A stretch of DNA of 64,000 bases from Sphingobium boeckii (GTDB taxonomy: Bacteria > Pseudomonadota > Alphaproteobacteria > Sphingomonadales > Sphingomonadaceae), in contig NZ_JACIJC010000005.1 of NCBI RefSeq assembly GCF_014199215.1, forward strand, positions 124,001 through 188,000, in the 5' to 3' direction. The notes beneath the pieces are model-generated. The model worked only from the letters and a program-made list of their open reading frames with translations, searched no databases and had not been told where the DNA came from. Of this stretch, positions 15,131-24,486 are shown piece after piece. Numbering within the stretch: the stretch's first letter is position 1; each line of letters begins with the position of its first letter. The position numbers and the translations under genes are program-made.

Positions 15131-17782
15131 ATGACCCAATATGTGTATCGTTTCGGCGGCGGTGTTTCCGAAAGCGGCGAGCGCGACAAGAATCTGCTCG
15201 GCGGCAAGGGCGCCAATCTGGATGGCATGGCCTCGATCGGCCTGCCGGTCCCGCCGGGCTTCACCATCACCACGGAAATGTGCACGCGCTATTATGACGA
15301 TGGCGAGGTCTTTCCCGAGAGCCTGCGCGCCGAAGTCGCCAATGGCATCGCGCATATCGAGAGCGTGACGGGCAAAAAATTCGGCGACAATGCCGACCCA
15401 CTTCTGGTGTCGGTCCGTTCGGGCGCGCGCGTCTCCATGCCCGGCATGATGGATACGGTGCTCAATCTGGGTCTCAATGACGAGACGGTGAAGGGTCTGG
15501 CGGATGTGTCCGGCGACGCGCGTTTCGCCTGGGACAGCTATCGCCGCTTCATCCAGATGTATGCCGATGTGGTGCTCGAACTCGATCATGGATCGTTCGA
15601 AGAAGCGCTTGAAATCGCCAAGGAAGACAAGGGTTTCTTCCTCGACACCGAATTGACCGCCGAAGATCTGAAGGCGCTGGTCGGCGCATATAAGCAACTC
15701 GTGCAGGATCAATGGGGCAAGCCCTTCCCGCAGGATGTGCATGACCAGCTCTGGGGCGCGGTCGGCGCGGTGTTCGGATCGTGGCAGTCGGAGCGCGCGA
15801 AGGTCTATCGCCGGCTCAATGCGATCCCGCATGATTGGGGCACTGCGGTCAATGTGCAGGCGATGGTGTTCGGCAATATGGGTGAAACCTCCGCGACGGG
15901 CGTGGCCTTCACGCGCGATCCCGCGACCGGCGAGCGCGCTTATTATGGCGAGTTCCTGATCAATGCGCAGGGCGAAGATGTGGTGGCGGGCATCCGCACC
16001 CCGCAATATCTGACCACCGCCGCGCGCACCCGCGCCAATGCCAAGCCGCTGTCGATGGAAGAGGCGATGCCGGAGGTGTTCGGTGAGCTGGCCAAGGTGT
16101 TCGATCTGCTCGAAAATCATTACACCGACATGCAGGATATCGAGTTCACCGTGGAACGCGGCAAGCTCTGGATGCTGCAGACCCGTTCGGGCAAGCGCAC
16201 TGCCAAGGCGGCGCTCAAGATCGCGGTCGATATGGCGAGCGAAGGGCTGATCACGCAGGAAGAAGCGATTGCGCGCGTCGATCCGTCGGCGCTCGATCAA
16301 TTGCTCCATCCCACGCTTGATCCCAAGGCGGTGCGCGATGTGCTCGCCAAGGGGCTGCCGGCTTCTCCTGGCGCGGCCTCGGGCATTGCGGTGTTCGATA
16401 GCGACACTGCCGAGAAGCGCGCGGAGATGGGCGAAAGCGTGATCCTGATCCGCACCGAAACCTCGCCGGAAGACATTCACGGGATGCACGCAGCCCGTGG
16501 CATCCTCACCGCGCGCGGCGGGATGACCAGCCACGCCGCCGTGGTGGCGCGCGGCATGGGACGTCCCTGCGTCTCCGGGGTCGGCACGCTGGCGATCGAC
16601 GCCAAGGCGAAATTGATGCGCGTGGCGGGCCGCGAGGTGCGTGAGGGCGATGTGGTCACGATCGACGGCTCCACCGGCGAAGTGATGTTCGGCGCGGTCG
16701 ATACGATCCAGCCGGAGCTGGCAGGCGATTTCGGCACTCTGATGGTGTGGGCGGACAAGGTCCGTCGCCTGAAGGTGCGCGCGAATGCGGAAACGCCGCT
16801 GGATTGCACAGTGGCGCGGGAATTCGGCGCCGAGGGCGTGGGCCTGTGCCGCACCGAGCATATGTTCTTCGACGCTGCGCGGATCACCGCGGTGCGCCAG
16901 ATGATCCTGGCGGATAGCGAGGCCGGACGCCGTGTGGCGCTGGAGAGACTGCTCCCCGAGCAGCGCAAGGATTTCACCGAGATTTTCGAGGTGATGGCGG
17001 GCCTGCCCGTGACGATCCGCTTGCTCGATCCGCCGTTGCACGAATTCCTGCCGCATGAAGAGGCCGAGTTTGACGAAGTGGCCAAGGCTGCTGACGTTTC
17101 GGTGGATACGCTCAAGCGCCGTGCGGCGGAGCTGCATGAATTCAATCCGATGCTCGGCCATCGCGGCTGCCGACTGGGCGTGACCTATCCCGAGATTTAT
17201 GAGATGCAGGCGCGCGCGATCTTCGAGGCCGCGCTCGATGTGGCGGAGACGCCGATTCCGGAGATCATGATCCCGCTGGTGGCCACGCGGCGCGAGCTGG
17301 AGCTGATGAAGGATCTGGTCGATCGGGTGGCCAAGGAGGTGTTCGCCGAACGCGGCAAGACGATCGACTATCTGGTCGGCACGATGATCGAACTGCCGCG
17401 CGCGGCGCTGATGGCGGGCGAGATTGCCGAAGTGGGCGAATTTTTCTCCTTCGGCACCAATGATCTGACGCAGACCACATTGGGTGTCTCCCGCGACGAT
17501 GCGGGCCGTTTCCTCACCACCTATGTCGACAAGGGCATCTTTGCGCGCGATCCGTTCGTGAGCCTGGACGTGGAAGGCGTGGGTCAGTTGATCACGCTGG
17601 CAGCGGAGCGGGGGAGGGCGACGCGCCCCGACATCAAGCTCGGCATTTGCGGAGAGCATGGAGGCGATCCCGCCTCGATCGCCTTTTGCGAGGAAACCGG
17701 CCTCGATTATGTATCGGCCTCGCCCTATCGCGTGCCGATCGCGCGGCTGGCTGCGGCTCAGGCGGCGCTCAAAGCCCGCTGA
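15131..17782 (+). CDS. ppdK: Pyruvate, phosphate dikinase
   Basis: PPDK interconverts pyruvate + ATP + Pi and phosphoenolpyruvate + AMP + PPi, giving reversible flux at the PEP node. The 883-residue protein has the N-terminal ATP-grasp domain (GGKGANLDGMASIGLPVPPG, residues about 18-37), the swivelling phosphohistidine domain with GGMTSHAAVVARGMGRPCV (catalytic His near residue 462), and the C-terminal PEP/pyruvate TIM barrel with GLCRTEHMFF, GTNDLTQTTLG and LGICGEHGGDPASI. Length and domain order are normal. It follows glyS and ends at a strong hairpin. Confidence 0.98.
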   Translation: MTQYVYRFGGGVSESGERDKNLLGGKGANLDGMASIGLPVPPGFTITTEMCTRYYDDGEVFPESLRAEVANGIAHIESVTGKKFGDNADPLLVSVRSGARVSMPGMMDTVLNLGLNDETVKGLADVSGDARFAWDSYRRFIQMYADVVLELDHGSFEEALEIAKEDKGFFLDTELTAEDLKALVGAYKQLVQDQWGKPFPQDVHDQLWGAVGAVFGSWQSERAKVYRRLNAIPHDWGTAVNVQAMVFGNMGETSATGVAFTRDPATGERAYYGEFLINAQGEDVVAGIRTPQYLTTAARTRANAKPLSMEEAMPEVFGELAKVFDLLENHYTDMQDIEFTVERGKLWMLQTRSGKRTAKAALKIAVDMASEGLITQEEAIARVDPSALDQLLHPTLDPKAVRDVLAKGLPASPGAASGIAVFDSDTAEKRAEMGESVILIRTETSPEDIHGMHAARGILTARGGMTSHAAVVARGMGRPCVSGVGTLAIDAKAKLMRVAGREVREGDVVTIDGSTGEVMFGAVDTIQPELAGDFGTLMVWADKVRRLKVRANAETPLDCTVAREFGAEGVGLCRTEHMFFDAARITAVRQMILADSEAGRRVALERLLPEQRKDFTEIFEVMAGLPVTIRLLDPPLHEFLPHEEAEFDEVAKAADVSVDTLKRRAAELHEFNPMLGHRGCRLGVTYPEIYEMQARAIFEAALDVAETPIPEIMIPLVATRRELELMKDLVDRVAKEVFAERGKTIDYLVGTMIELPRAALMAGEIAEVGEFFSFGTNDLTQTTLGVSRDDAGRFLTTYVDKGIFARDPFVSLDVEGVGQLITLAAERGRATRPDIKLGICGEHGGDPASIAFCEETGLDYVSASPYRVPIARLAAAQAALKAR

Positions 17783-17790
17783 CACGAAAA

Positions 17791-17824
17791 CGGGGGCTGG
17801 TTTTACCCGGCCCCCGATCGTTTT
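17791..17824 (+). terminator. Hairpin terminator after ppdK
   Basis: Stem CGGGGGC / GCCCCCG with an inner TGG...CC pairing and a T-rich loop, followed by ATCGTTTT. It starts 8 bases after the ppdK stop and lies between convergent ppdK and tadC. Confidence 0.75.
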
Positions 17825-17866
17825 ACGCTTAATCTACTCTTACACGAACGCCGATACAGGGGCGGC

Positions 17867-18871
17867 TTACATCTTGCCGCCGATCAACGTGTCGGAGATC
17901 TGACAGGCCGCCGGGCCAAGAATGACGACGAACAACACCGGCAGAATGAACAGGATCAACGGCACGGTCATGATCGCCGGAAGGCGCGCGGCTTTTTCCT
18001 CGGCGCGCATCATACGCTCGTTGCGGAATTCGGCTGAAAGCACGCGGAGCGCCGAGGCGAGTGGCGTACCGTATTTCTCGGTCTGGATCATGGTGGTCAC
18101 CACGCCGCGCACAGCTTCCAGATCAATGCGGCGTCCCAGATTCTCGAAAGCCTGGCGTCGTTCGCTCAGGAATCCCAGCTCGATCGCGGTCAGCGTGAAT
18201 TCGTCGCCCAGTTCGGGATAGGCCTTGCCCAACTCCTTGGCGACGCGGCCGAAGGCGGCGTCCACGGTCAAGCCGGCCTCGGCGCAGATCACGAGCAGAT
18301 CGAGCGCATCGGGCAAACCCTTGCGGATCGCGTCGGTGCGCTTGGAGATCAGGTTCTGGACATAGAGATCGGGTGCCTTGTAGCTCAGGATCAGCGATCC
18401 CGCGGCCAGGCCGAGCTTCTTGAGCGAACTCCAGTCTGGAAACCAGTCGAGCAGATAGACGCCGATGCACACGGTGCCGCCCAGAACGATCGGCAACAAC
18501 AGCCGGCTGAAGATGATCGTGACCGCGAGATCCTTGGAGCGGATGCCGGCCTGCGCCAGCTTGACCTGTGCGGTCTTCAACTGCTCGTCCTGAAGCACTT
18601 TCAGCGACTTCAGGAAGGCGCGCATCCGATCGGTGGTTTCGCTTTGATGGACCAGCTTGACGCGGCGTTTCGCGGTGGAGGCGACGATACCGGCCTTCAA
18701 TTGTTCGCGGCGTTCGTTGAGCGCCTTCACGCGCTTGGCCATGGGATCGCGCACCGTGGTCGCCGCATAGAGCGCCACGAGGATCGCCAGCGTCGCCACG
18801 GCGGACAGCAAGGTTGCGACCCAGAGGATATCGACGCCCAAAAGCGTCGGTCCGGCGGATGGTTCGTTCAT
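17867..18871 (-). CDS. tadC: Tad pilus inner-membrane platform protein TadC
   Basis: A 334-residue GspF-like membrane protein that, with TadB, forms the inner-membrane platform on which the Flp-pilus motor acts. Hydrophobic segments are evident at residues about 10-38, 130-185 and near the C-terminus (IMTVPLILFILPVLFVVILG). The T2SSF core motif appears as LPDALDLLVICAEAGLTVDAAF. The start at 18871 (MNEPSAGPTLLG) is chosen because GGAGGAT precedes it at good spacing. It is last in the cpaABCDE-tadBC run, 19 bases after tadB. Confidence 0.92.
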   Translation of the reverse strand: MNEPSAGPTLLGVDILWVATLLSAVATLAILVALYAATTVRDPMAKRVKALNERREQLKAGIVASTAKRRVKLVHQSETTDRMRAFLKSLKVLQDEQLKTAQVKLAQAGIRSKDLAVTIIFSRLLLPIVLGGTVCIGVYLLDWFPDWSSLKKLGLAAGSLILSYKAPDLYVQNLISKRTDAIRKGLPDALDLLVICAEAGLTVDAAFGRVAKELGKAYPELGDEFTLTAIELGFLSERRQAFENLGRRIDLEAVRGVVTTMIQTEKYGTPLASALRVLSAEFRNERMMRAEEKAARLPAIMTVPLILFILPVLFVVILGPAACQISDTLIGGKM

Positions 18872-18890
18872 GATATTATCCTCCCGCCCG

Positions 18891-19871
18891 TTAAATTTCG
18901 AAGCTGACCATCTTGGCCATGATGCCGGCACCGATGCTCATCCACACCAGGCCGCCGATGCCCGCCACGATCAGGCGCGGCTCGCTGAAAAAGCCACCCA
19001 TATAATCGGGGCTGATCGAATAGATCAGGCCGAACACCGCAAAAGGCAGCACGCCGACGATATAGGCCGAGGCCTTTGATTCCGACGACATGGCCTTGAT
19101 CTTGAGCTTCATCTGCGCGCGCTTGCGCAGCACTTCGGACAGGTTGGAGAGCGTTTCGGAAAGGTTGCCGCCCGTCTCGCGCTGGATCGCCAGCGTGATG
19201 CAGAAGAACTGGAATTCAGGCGTGCCGATCTTGTCGGCGGTTTCCTGAAGAGCGGCGTCCATCGTTCGGCCGATCCGCATCTTGTCGACCACGGCGCTGA
19301 ATTCCTCACCCACGGGGCCGGGCAATTCGTTGGACACCACGCCCAGCGTCTCCGAGATCGGCAGACCGGCGCGCAGACCGCGCACCAGCAGATCGATCGC
19401 ATCGGGAAAGCGGACGTTGAACTGGGTGATGCGCCGCTTGATCAGGAAATTGACCGCCATGTGCGGGATCGCCAGCCCGGTGAGAACGCCGATCAGCAGA
19501 CCCAGCGCCAGCGGTGCGCCTTTAAGGATGACCAGCCCGCCGAAGACGAATGCTATGGCCAAAGACGCCGTGCCATATTGGCTCATCGTCCAGGATTTGC
19601 CGGTGCGCTTGATCCGCGCCTTAAGCATTTCGGGGCGCGGCAGGAATTGCGCGGCGAGGCCGTCCATCTTGGTGCCACCCAGGCGATTGTTGATCGCACG
19701 GCGCATCTGCGCCTCGATCATCGCGCTGCCGGAACCGGCGTGGCGGTCCTTCATTTCGGACAGCCGGCGCGATTGGATCTTCGCCTGATCCGGCCCGGAA
19801 AAGGCCATGAACACCATGAACGCGGTCAGCACGATGCCGCACGCCATCAGGACGGGGAGTAAATTCTCCAT
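18891..19871 (-). CDS. tadB: Tad pilus inner-membrane platform protein TadB
   Basis: A 326-residue GspF-family membrane protein, partner of TadC. It has an N-terminal membrane segment (LPVLMACGIVLTAFMVFMAF), a paired hydrophobic region around residues 95-145, the T2SSF motif FPDAIDLLVRGLRAGLPISE and C-terminal membrane helices. GGAGGCGGTAGGCAAAAG precedes the ATG. In this cluster type the CpaF/TadA ATPase gene normally lies immediately upstream, but here only 64 bases separate it from cpaE. Confidence 0.93.
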   Translation of the reverse strand: MENLLPVLMACGIVLTAFMVFMAFSGPDQAKIQSRRLSEMKDRHAGSGSAMIEAQMRRAINNRLGGTKMDGLAAQFLPRPEMLKARIKRTGKSWTMSQYGTASLAIAFVFGGLVILKGAPLALGLLIGVLTGLAIPHMAVNFLIKRRITQFNVRFPDAIDLLVRGLRAGLPISETLGVVSNELPGPVGEEFSAVVDKMRIGRTMDAALQETADKIGTPEFQFFCITLAIQRETGGNLSETLSNLSEVLRKRAQMKLKIKAMSSESKASAYIVGVLPFAVFGLIYSISPDYMGGFFSEPRLIVAGIGGLVWMSIGAGIMAKMVSFEI

Positions 19872-19935
19872 CTTTTGCCTACCGCCTCCAGCCTAGTTCC
19901 AACATAAGCGCCCGCCAATCAGAGCAGAACGCCGA

Positions 19936-21225
19936 TCAATTCTTCGCAGGCTTCGTGCCCTTTTTGGGCATGAGCGATTTGAAATCGCCGATCTTGCCCA
20001 GAAGCGACCTGTTCTTGCCTGCTGCGCCAGCGTCTTCCGCCTCGGTTTCCACCGCAGCGAGCAACCGGTTGGACAGATCGACGATCGCCGCCGAAATCTT
20101 GGAGCCCTTGCTGGCTTCGGCCAGCGGCTTGCCCAGCTTTGCGGCCTGGGATGCGAGCTTCTGATCCATCGGGATCACCAGATCGATCTTGCGCTCGATC
20201 GAGCTTTCGAAATCCTTGCGCGCCACTTCGGGAGCGCCGGTCGAAGGGACGCGATTGGCCACCACGATCACGCGGCATTGCGGCGCATTGCTCTTCAACC
20301 AGGAGAGGATCCGGATCACGTCGCGCGCGGCCGCCAGCGTCAATTCGGTGACGATGACGCAGGCATTGGCTTCCTGCAGAAGATGCGGATGCTGGACCAG
20401 CATGTTGCGCGGCAGATCGATGACCGTGCATTCATAGACCGCACGGATTTCTTCCTGAAGTTGGAAATAGGCGGAGCCATCGGTCAGCATCGTCTGGTTG
20501 AGCGGGGCTTCCGCCGACAGGATCGCGAGCTTGTCATTGGCGCGGACCATGGCGCGCTCGATGAAGAGGCCGTCGATGCGGCTTGGGTTTTCGATCGCAT
20601 CGGTCAGGCCGCGGCCAGGCTCGAGATCGAGCGCCAGCGCCCCGGTGCCGAAATGTACGTCGAGATCGAGCAGCGCGGTCGATCGCTGTGATCTTTCGCC
20701 AAACAGCCATGCGAGCGATGTCGCGATCGTCGATGCGCCCACGCCGCCACGCGCGCCGATGACCGCTGTCATCAGATGCGGGCGCTCCACCGAAGCCTCG
20801 GCATGTTTGGGTGCATTGATGATCGACTGCGCATTCGCAAAGCTATCGCGAAGCTGATCGGCGCTGAAGGGCTTGAGCAGATAATCCTGAATGCCGCTCG
20901 CCACGAGATCGCGGTAAAGGCGCACATCGTTGACCTGGCCGGCCGCGATTACAACCGTACCCGGCTCGCAGACCTCGGCCAGCGCGTTGATGTCGTTCAG
21001 TGGATCGCCGGATTCGGACAGATCGACGAACAGGATGTTCGGGCTAGCGGAAACGGAGAGGGACTGGACCGCATTGCGCAGCCCGCCCTTGTTCACCTTG
21101 TCAGGTGACCAGCCCAGTTCGACCGCCACATTGCGGATCATGTCGGCCGTGGGCTCATCGCAGACATAGGCGTTGAAAGGCTCGCGCAATGCCGCGGCAC
21201 GAGCTGGATTCCAGGGTGCGTTCAT
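19936..21225 (-). CDS. cpaE: Pilus assembly/localisation ATPase CpaE (TadZ)
   Basis: A 429-residue MinD/ParA-like protein that places the Tad secretion machine at the pole. Residues about 20-130 form an atypical receiver-like domain (NILFVDLSESGDPLNDINAL ... LLKPFSADQLR). The ATPase domain starts with the deviant Walker A GARGGVGASTIATSLAW near residue 155, followed by LLDLDVHFGTGALALDL and VIDLPRN. The C-terminal tail is Lys-rich (FKSLMPKKGTKPAKN). It is 3 bases downstream of cpaD. Confidence 0.93.
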   Translation of the reverse strand: MNAPWNPARAAALREPFNAYVCDEPTADMIRNVAVELGWSPDKVNKGGLRNAVQSLSVSASPNILFVDLSESGDPLNDINALAEVCEPGTVVIAAGQVNDVRLYRDLVASGIQDYLLKPFSADQLRDSFANAQSIINAPKHAEASVERPHLMTAVIGARGGVGASTIATSLAWLFGERSQRSTALLDLDVHFGTGALALDLEPGRGLTDAIENPSRIDGLFIERAMVRANDKLAILSAEAPLNQTMLTDGSAYFQLQEEIRAVYECTVIDLPRNMLVQHPHLLQEANACVIVTELTLAAARDVIRILSWLKSNAPQCRVIVVANRVPSTGAPEVARKDFESSIERKIDLVIPMDQKLASQAAKLGKPLAEASKGSKISAAIVDLSNRLLAAVETEAEDAGAAGKNRSLLGKIGDFKSLMPKKGTKPAKN

Positions 21226-21228
21226 GAC

Positions 21229-21900
21229 TTACTGACCTTTCGATGATACGGCTTCGATAGCACCCGCGCCGGTCGGTGCCTTGTCGCGGAAGGCCTTGAT
21301 TGCCTTGGACGAAGCACGGCCATCGGTGCCGCTATTCCCCGTCTGGCCCTGGATCAGGTCTACCGGATTTGCGATCATCGCCGCGAGGTTTGCATTGGTG
21401 GCGCAGCCGTAATTGGACATGGACGAACCGCCAAATTCGGGCTGGGCCGGCCGGCTCCAGTCAGGGCATCCCGGCACCGAAGCGCTCATGCGGCTGACCA
21501 CCACGCGGACCATCCCGTCTCCGACCGTTCCGGCAGTCACCGGCGCGGTCTCACTGGTCAGGAGTCCGTAGCGCGCCGCCGCACTGGCGACATCTTCGCG
21601 GCTTGCGGCATTGCCATATGGGTTTCGATCGTCGACAGAAACCTGATCGCCATAGCCCAGTCGCAGAGACTCGAACCAGTCATTCAGACGCTGTTGCTCG
21701 CCGCTCGCGAGGCCGCCATTGCCACCCTGCCGTAGATCGAGCGCATAATCGACGCGCGAGACGACCGGCTGATGCACGGATTCAACCGTGGGATTGTAGG
21801 TGCCGGCACCGCAGCCGCCCAGAGCCAGGCTCAGGGCGAGCATTGCAGGAGCCGCAGCGTTGCGCAGAAGAATGTTTTGCATCTTTTCGCTCCCGATCAT
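21229..21900 (-). CDS. cpaD: Pilus assembly lipoprotein CpaD (TadC-type pilotin candidate)
   Basis: A 223-residue protein of the CpaD family, an outer-membrane lipoprotein that assists the CpaC secretin. The N-terminus has a hydrophobic run ending in LALGGC, a lipobox. The conserved C-terminal part contains VPGCPDWSRPAQPEFGGSSM and NYGCATNANLAAMIANPVDLI, typical of the family. The ATG at 21900 overlaps the cpaC stop (ATGA); a second ATG at 21882 (MQNILLRN) is possible. Confidence 0.92.
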   Translation of the reverse strand: MIGSEKMQNILLRNAAAPAMLALSLALGGCGAGTYNPTVESVHQPVVSRVDYALDLRQGGNGGLASGEQQRLNDWFESLRLGYGDQVSVDDRNPYGNAASREDVASAAARYGLLTSETAPVTAGTVGDGMVRVVVSRMSASVPGCPDWSRPAQPEFGGSSMSNYGCATNANLAAMIANPVDLIQGQTGNSGTDGRASSKAIKAFRDKAPTGAGAIEAVSSKGQ

Positions 21901-23447
21901 TCGAAGGTGAAGCCGGGGGCCGCGCTTGCGCTGGCCTTGCCCGCTTCACTGGATTTGGTGGCGAGCGCCACGCGCTCCGGCATCGTGCCTGGCGCAGGTG
22001 CGGGCGTCTCGTTCGCGGGCAAGGATGCCGTAGGATCGATGCTCATGCCCGGCTGCACGGTTTGCGGATTGCCCATGGATGGCACGGGACGCTTGCCGCC
22101 GGTGACGCCTTTGAAAGACTGACCCAGCAAAAAGCCTTCGGCATCGTTCGGCGTTCTGTTCCCGTCGATCGGCAGCGCGATCTGGTTGGCAGACACCGGC
22201 TTGACCAGATAGGGCGTCACCACGATTACAAGCTCGGATTCCTGACGCTTGAAGCTCTTGGAGCGGAACAGCGCACCAAGGATGGGCAGGTCGCCGAGAA
22301 AGGGCGCCTTGTCGATCGTGCTGCTGGCGCTGTTGCTCAGAAGGCCGCCGATCATGAAGCTCTGGCCGGAACCCAGCTCTACGGTCGTTTCCGCCCGTCG
22401 CGTCAGGATACCTGGAACGTCGAAATTGTTCAGCCTGATGCCGCCGGTGGTGGATAGTTCCGACACTTCGGGACGCACACGCATCGAGATGCGGCCGTCG
22501 GCGAGCACGGTGGGCGTGAATGCCAGGCTGACACCATATTGCTTATATTCGATGGTGATCTGACCAAGCTGCTGCGCCAGCGGGATCGGGATTTCGCCGC
22601 CTGCCAGAAAGCTGGCGGTTTCGCCCGACAGTGCAGTCAGATTGGGATTGGCCAGCGTGGTGACGAAGCCATCCGTTTCAGCCAGATCAAGTGCTGCCTC
22701 GACATTGACGCCGAGCAGGTTTTTGATGAGGCCGAGCGTGGAACCCGAACCCGTACCTGTAATGATATTGACCGGGCCACTGGTGTCGAGCGCGTTCGCG
22801 CGCCCTTGCGTAAAGACGAAGCCGCCGCCGCTCGCCAGCAGGTTCAAACCCACGGACTTCGAGAACCCGCGGCTCACTTCAGCGATGCGCACCTGCAAAT
22901 TCACCTGCAGCGGGGTCGCCGTCTTGAGCCGGCTGATCACCTGCGTGCCCGTGCCGACAAAAGCCTGTGCGAGACGCTCGGCTTCCGCCGCATCGTCCGG
23001 GCTGGCGACGGTGCCGGTGAGCAGCACCAGGCCGTTCATCGGGGTCGCCTTAATCTCCGAATCCGGCATGGCCAGTTGGAGCATGGAATCCACGGTGCTG
23101 ATGTTCAGGCCGACGCGAACATTGGCGGAATAGGCCACTGCGCCCGATTTGGTGGTGGCATAGACCGTGGTCTCGCCCGGACCCTTGGCGAAGATGTAGA
23201 GCTGCGTTGGCGAACGAACCTGCACATCGGCCACGGCGTCATTCGCGACGAACAGATCGGACATGGGCGACGACAGCGTGACCAGAGTGCCACGACCCGT
23301 CGACAAATTCAGCGTGTTGGCGGGCTGCGAAGCCCCCGTAGGCGCGGCGTCGGCCGGCGTTGCCGCCGTGCTCGCCATCCCGAGCACCAGAACCGCGGCG
23401 AGCGCGCTCCCGAGCGATCGGTGCATCATCGTGTTGGCAATGCGCAT
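21897..23447 (-). CDS. cpaC: Tad pilus outer-membrane secretin CpaC (RcpA)
   Basis: A 516-residue secretin that forms the outer-membrane channel of the Flp pilus. After a signal peptide (residues about 1-35) come the pilus N-domain (LFVANDAVADVQVRSPTQLY), a BON domain (LVLLTGTVASPDDAAEAERLA) and the secretin core (SGETASFLAGGEIPIP, VLADGRISMRVRPEVSELST, SGQSFMIGGLLSN). The ATG at 23447 has a G-rich ribosome-binding site (GGGGGGGAAG) and begins one base after the cpaB stop. Confidence 0.95.
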   Translation of the reverse strand: MRIANTMMHRSLGSALAAVLVLGMASTAATPADAAPTGASQPANTLNLSTGRGTLVTLSSPMSDLFVANDAVADVQVRSPTQLYIFAKGPGETTVYATTKSGAVAYSANVRVGLNISTVDSMLQLAMPDSEIKATPMNGLVLLTGTVASPDDAAEAERLAQAFVGTGTQVISRLKTATPLQVNLQVRIAEVSRGFSKSVGLNLLASGGGFVFTQGRANALDTSGPVNIITGTGSGSTLGLIKNLLGVNVEAALDLAETDGFVTTLANPNLTALSGETASFLAGGEIPIPLAQQLGQITIEYKQYGVSLAFTPTVLADGRISMRVRPEVSELSTTGGIRLNNFDVPGILTRRAETTVELGSGQSFMIGGLLSNSASSTIDKAPFLGDLPILGALFRSKSFKRQESELVIVVTPYLVKPVSANQIALPIDGNRTPNDAEGFLLGQSFKGVTGGKRPVPSMGNPQTVQPGMSIDPTASLPANETPAPAPGTMPERVALATKSSEAGKASASAAPGFTFE

Positions 23448-23448
23448 G

Positions 23449-24435
23449 TTACTTCCCCCCCACCGGAACGACGGTGACATTGTTGCCGCGTGCAACCCGG
23501 ACAATCGGGCCTGTCGGCTGGCTCATGACGACGGTGGCACCGTCGGCGGTCGCCGTGACTTTGACGGCCACCGGAACGCTGCGCCGCGAAAAGCGGGATA
23601 CGTCGGCACCGGTGACGAATGTCGTGCCGGAGTCGCTGGGACGCGTGGCGATGGACGCCAGCATCTGCTTCTCGGCTTTCGGATCTTTGCCCTCGGGCAG
23701 CGTGACTTCGCCGGCGGCGATGGCGCGCTCAAGCTCGGCCGTATTGTCGGCGATCGAACGCAGCGACAGAGACAGCGAGCCCATGGTCTGGGCGACCGCG
23801 ATCTTTTCGGCGATCTTCGGCGTGGCTTCGAGCGTGATCGAGGAGAAGGTCTTGACCTCGGTCTTGCCTTCCTCGTTCGTCGAGTCCGTGCGCTGATCGG
23901 TGGCGAGCACGCGCAAGTTGCGCAGGATCGTTTCTGACGCCTTCAAGGACTGGCCTTCGCCTTCGATCTGCTGCGACAGCAGAAGATCGATGCGATCGCC
24001 CGGAAACACGAAACCGGCAACGCCGCTCTGCGTGGAGACCGAGACGGTCACGGCCCGCATACCGGGGCCAAGCGCTGCAGCAAGGAAGCCGCGATCGCCG
24101 GGCTTGACGAGTGCGCCCTGCGTGATCGGCTGGCCGGCGGTGATCGCATAGCGCACCACGGTGCCCGTCATCGCGGCGGGATCGGCCTCGCCCTTGATAT
24201 AATAGGCGCTCTGGATCAGCTCCTTGGGCCAGGGCTGGAAGCGAAAGGCGTCCGGCTCGATGATCGTGCCGACGGGCAAGGCCCGCGTGGCGACCAGCAC
24301 CTGGGGACCATCAACCACTGCCGCGGCTTCAGCCGTCGGCGCGGATGAACCGCTGAACATGTTCTTTGCCATGATGGCCGTGACTGCTGCGATCAGCAGC
24401 GCACCCACCAGCAACGCGATCTTCTTTACATCCAT
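23449..24435 (-). CDS. cpaB: Flp pilus assembly protein CpaB (RcpC)
   Basis: A 328-residue periplasmic protein with an N-terminal membrane anchor (VKKIALLVGALLIAAVTAIM), a SAF domain around residues 50-115 (VLVATRALPVGTIIEPDAF, PITQGALVKPGDRGFLAAAL) and a C-terminal RcpC/CpaB domain (GDRIDLLLSQQIEGEGQSL). It helps modify or stabilise the secretin complex. The start MDVKKIAL at 24435 is preceded by AGGAGG about 11 bases upstream. Gene order cpaA-cpaB-cpaC supports the call. Confidence 0.93.
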   Translation of the reverse strand: MDVKKIALLVGALLIAAVTAIMAKNMFSGSSAPTAEAAAVVDGPQVLVATRALPVGTIIEPDAFRFQPWPKELIQSAYYIKGEADPAAMTGTVVRYAITAGQPITQGALVKPGDRGFLAAALGPGMRAVTVSVSTQSGVAGFVFPGDRIDLLLSQQIEGEGQSLKASETILRNLRVLATDQRTDSTNEEGKTEVKTFSSITLEATPKIAEKIAVAQTMGSLSLSLRSIADNTAELERAIAAGEVTLPEGKDPKAEKQMLASIATRPSDSGTTFVTGADVSRFSRRSVPVAVKVTATADGATVVMSQPTGPIVRVARGNNVTVVPVGGK

Positions 24436-24486
24436 GACGACTAACGCCTCCTGAGAAGGACCCCCCAAAGGCCCTTGGTCGCTGTT

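Noticed and set aside
15053-17785. A 910-codon open frame on the minus strand opposite ppdK
   Set aside because: It mirrors ppdK exactly, is rich in His/Arg with no recognisable domain, and arises from high GC bias at third codon positions.
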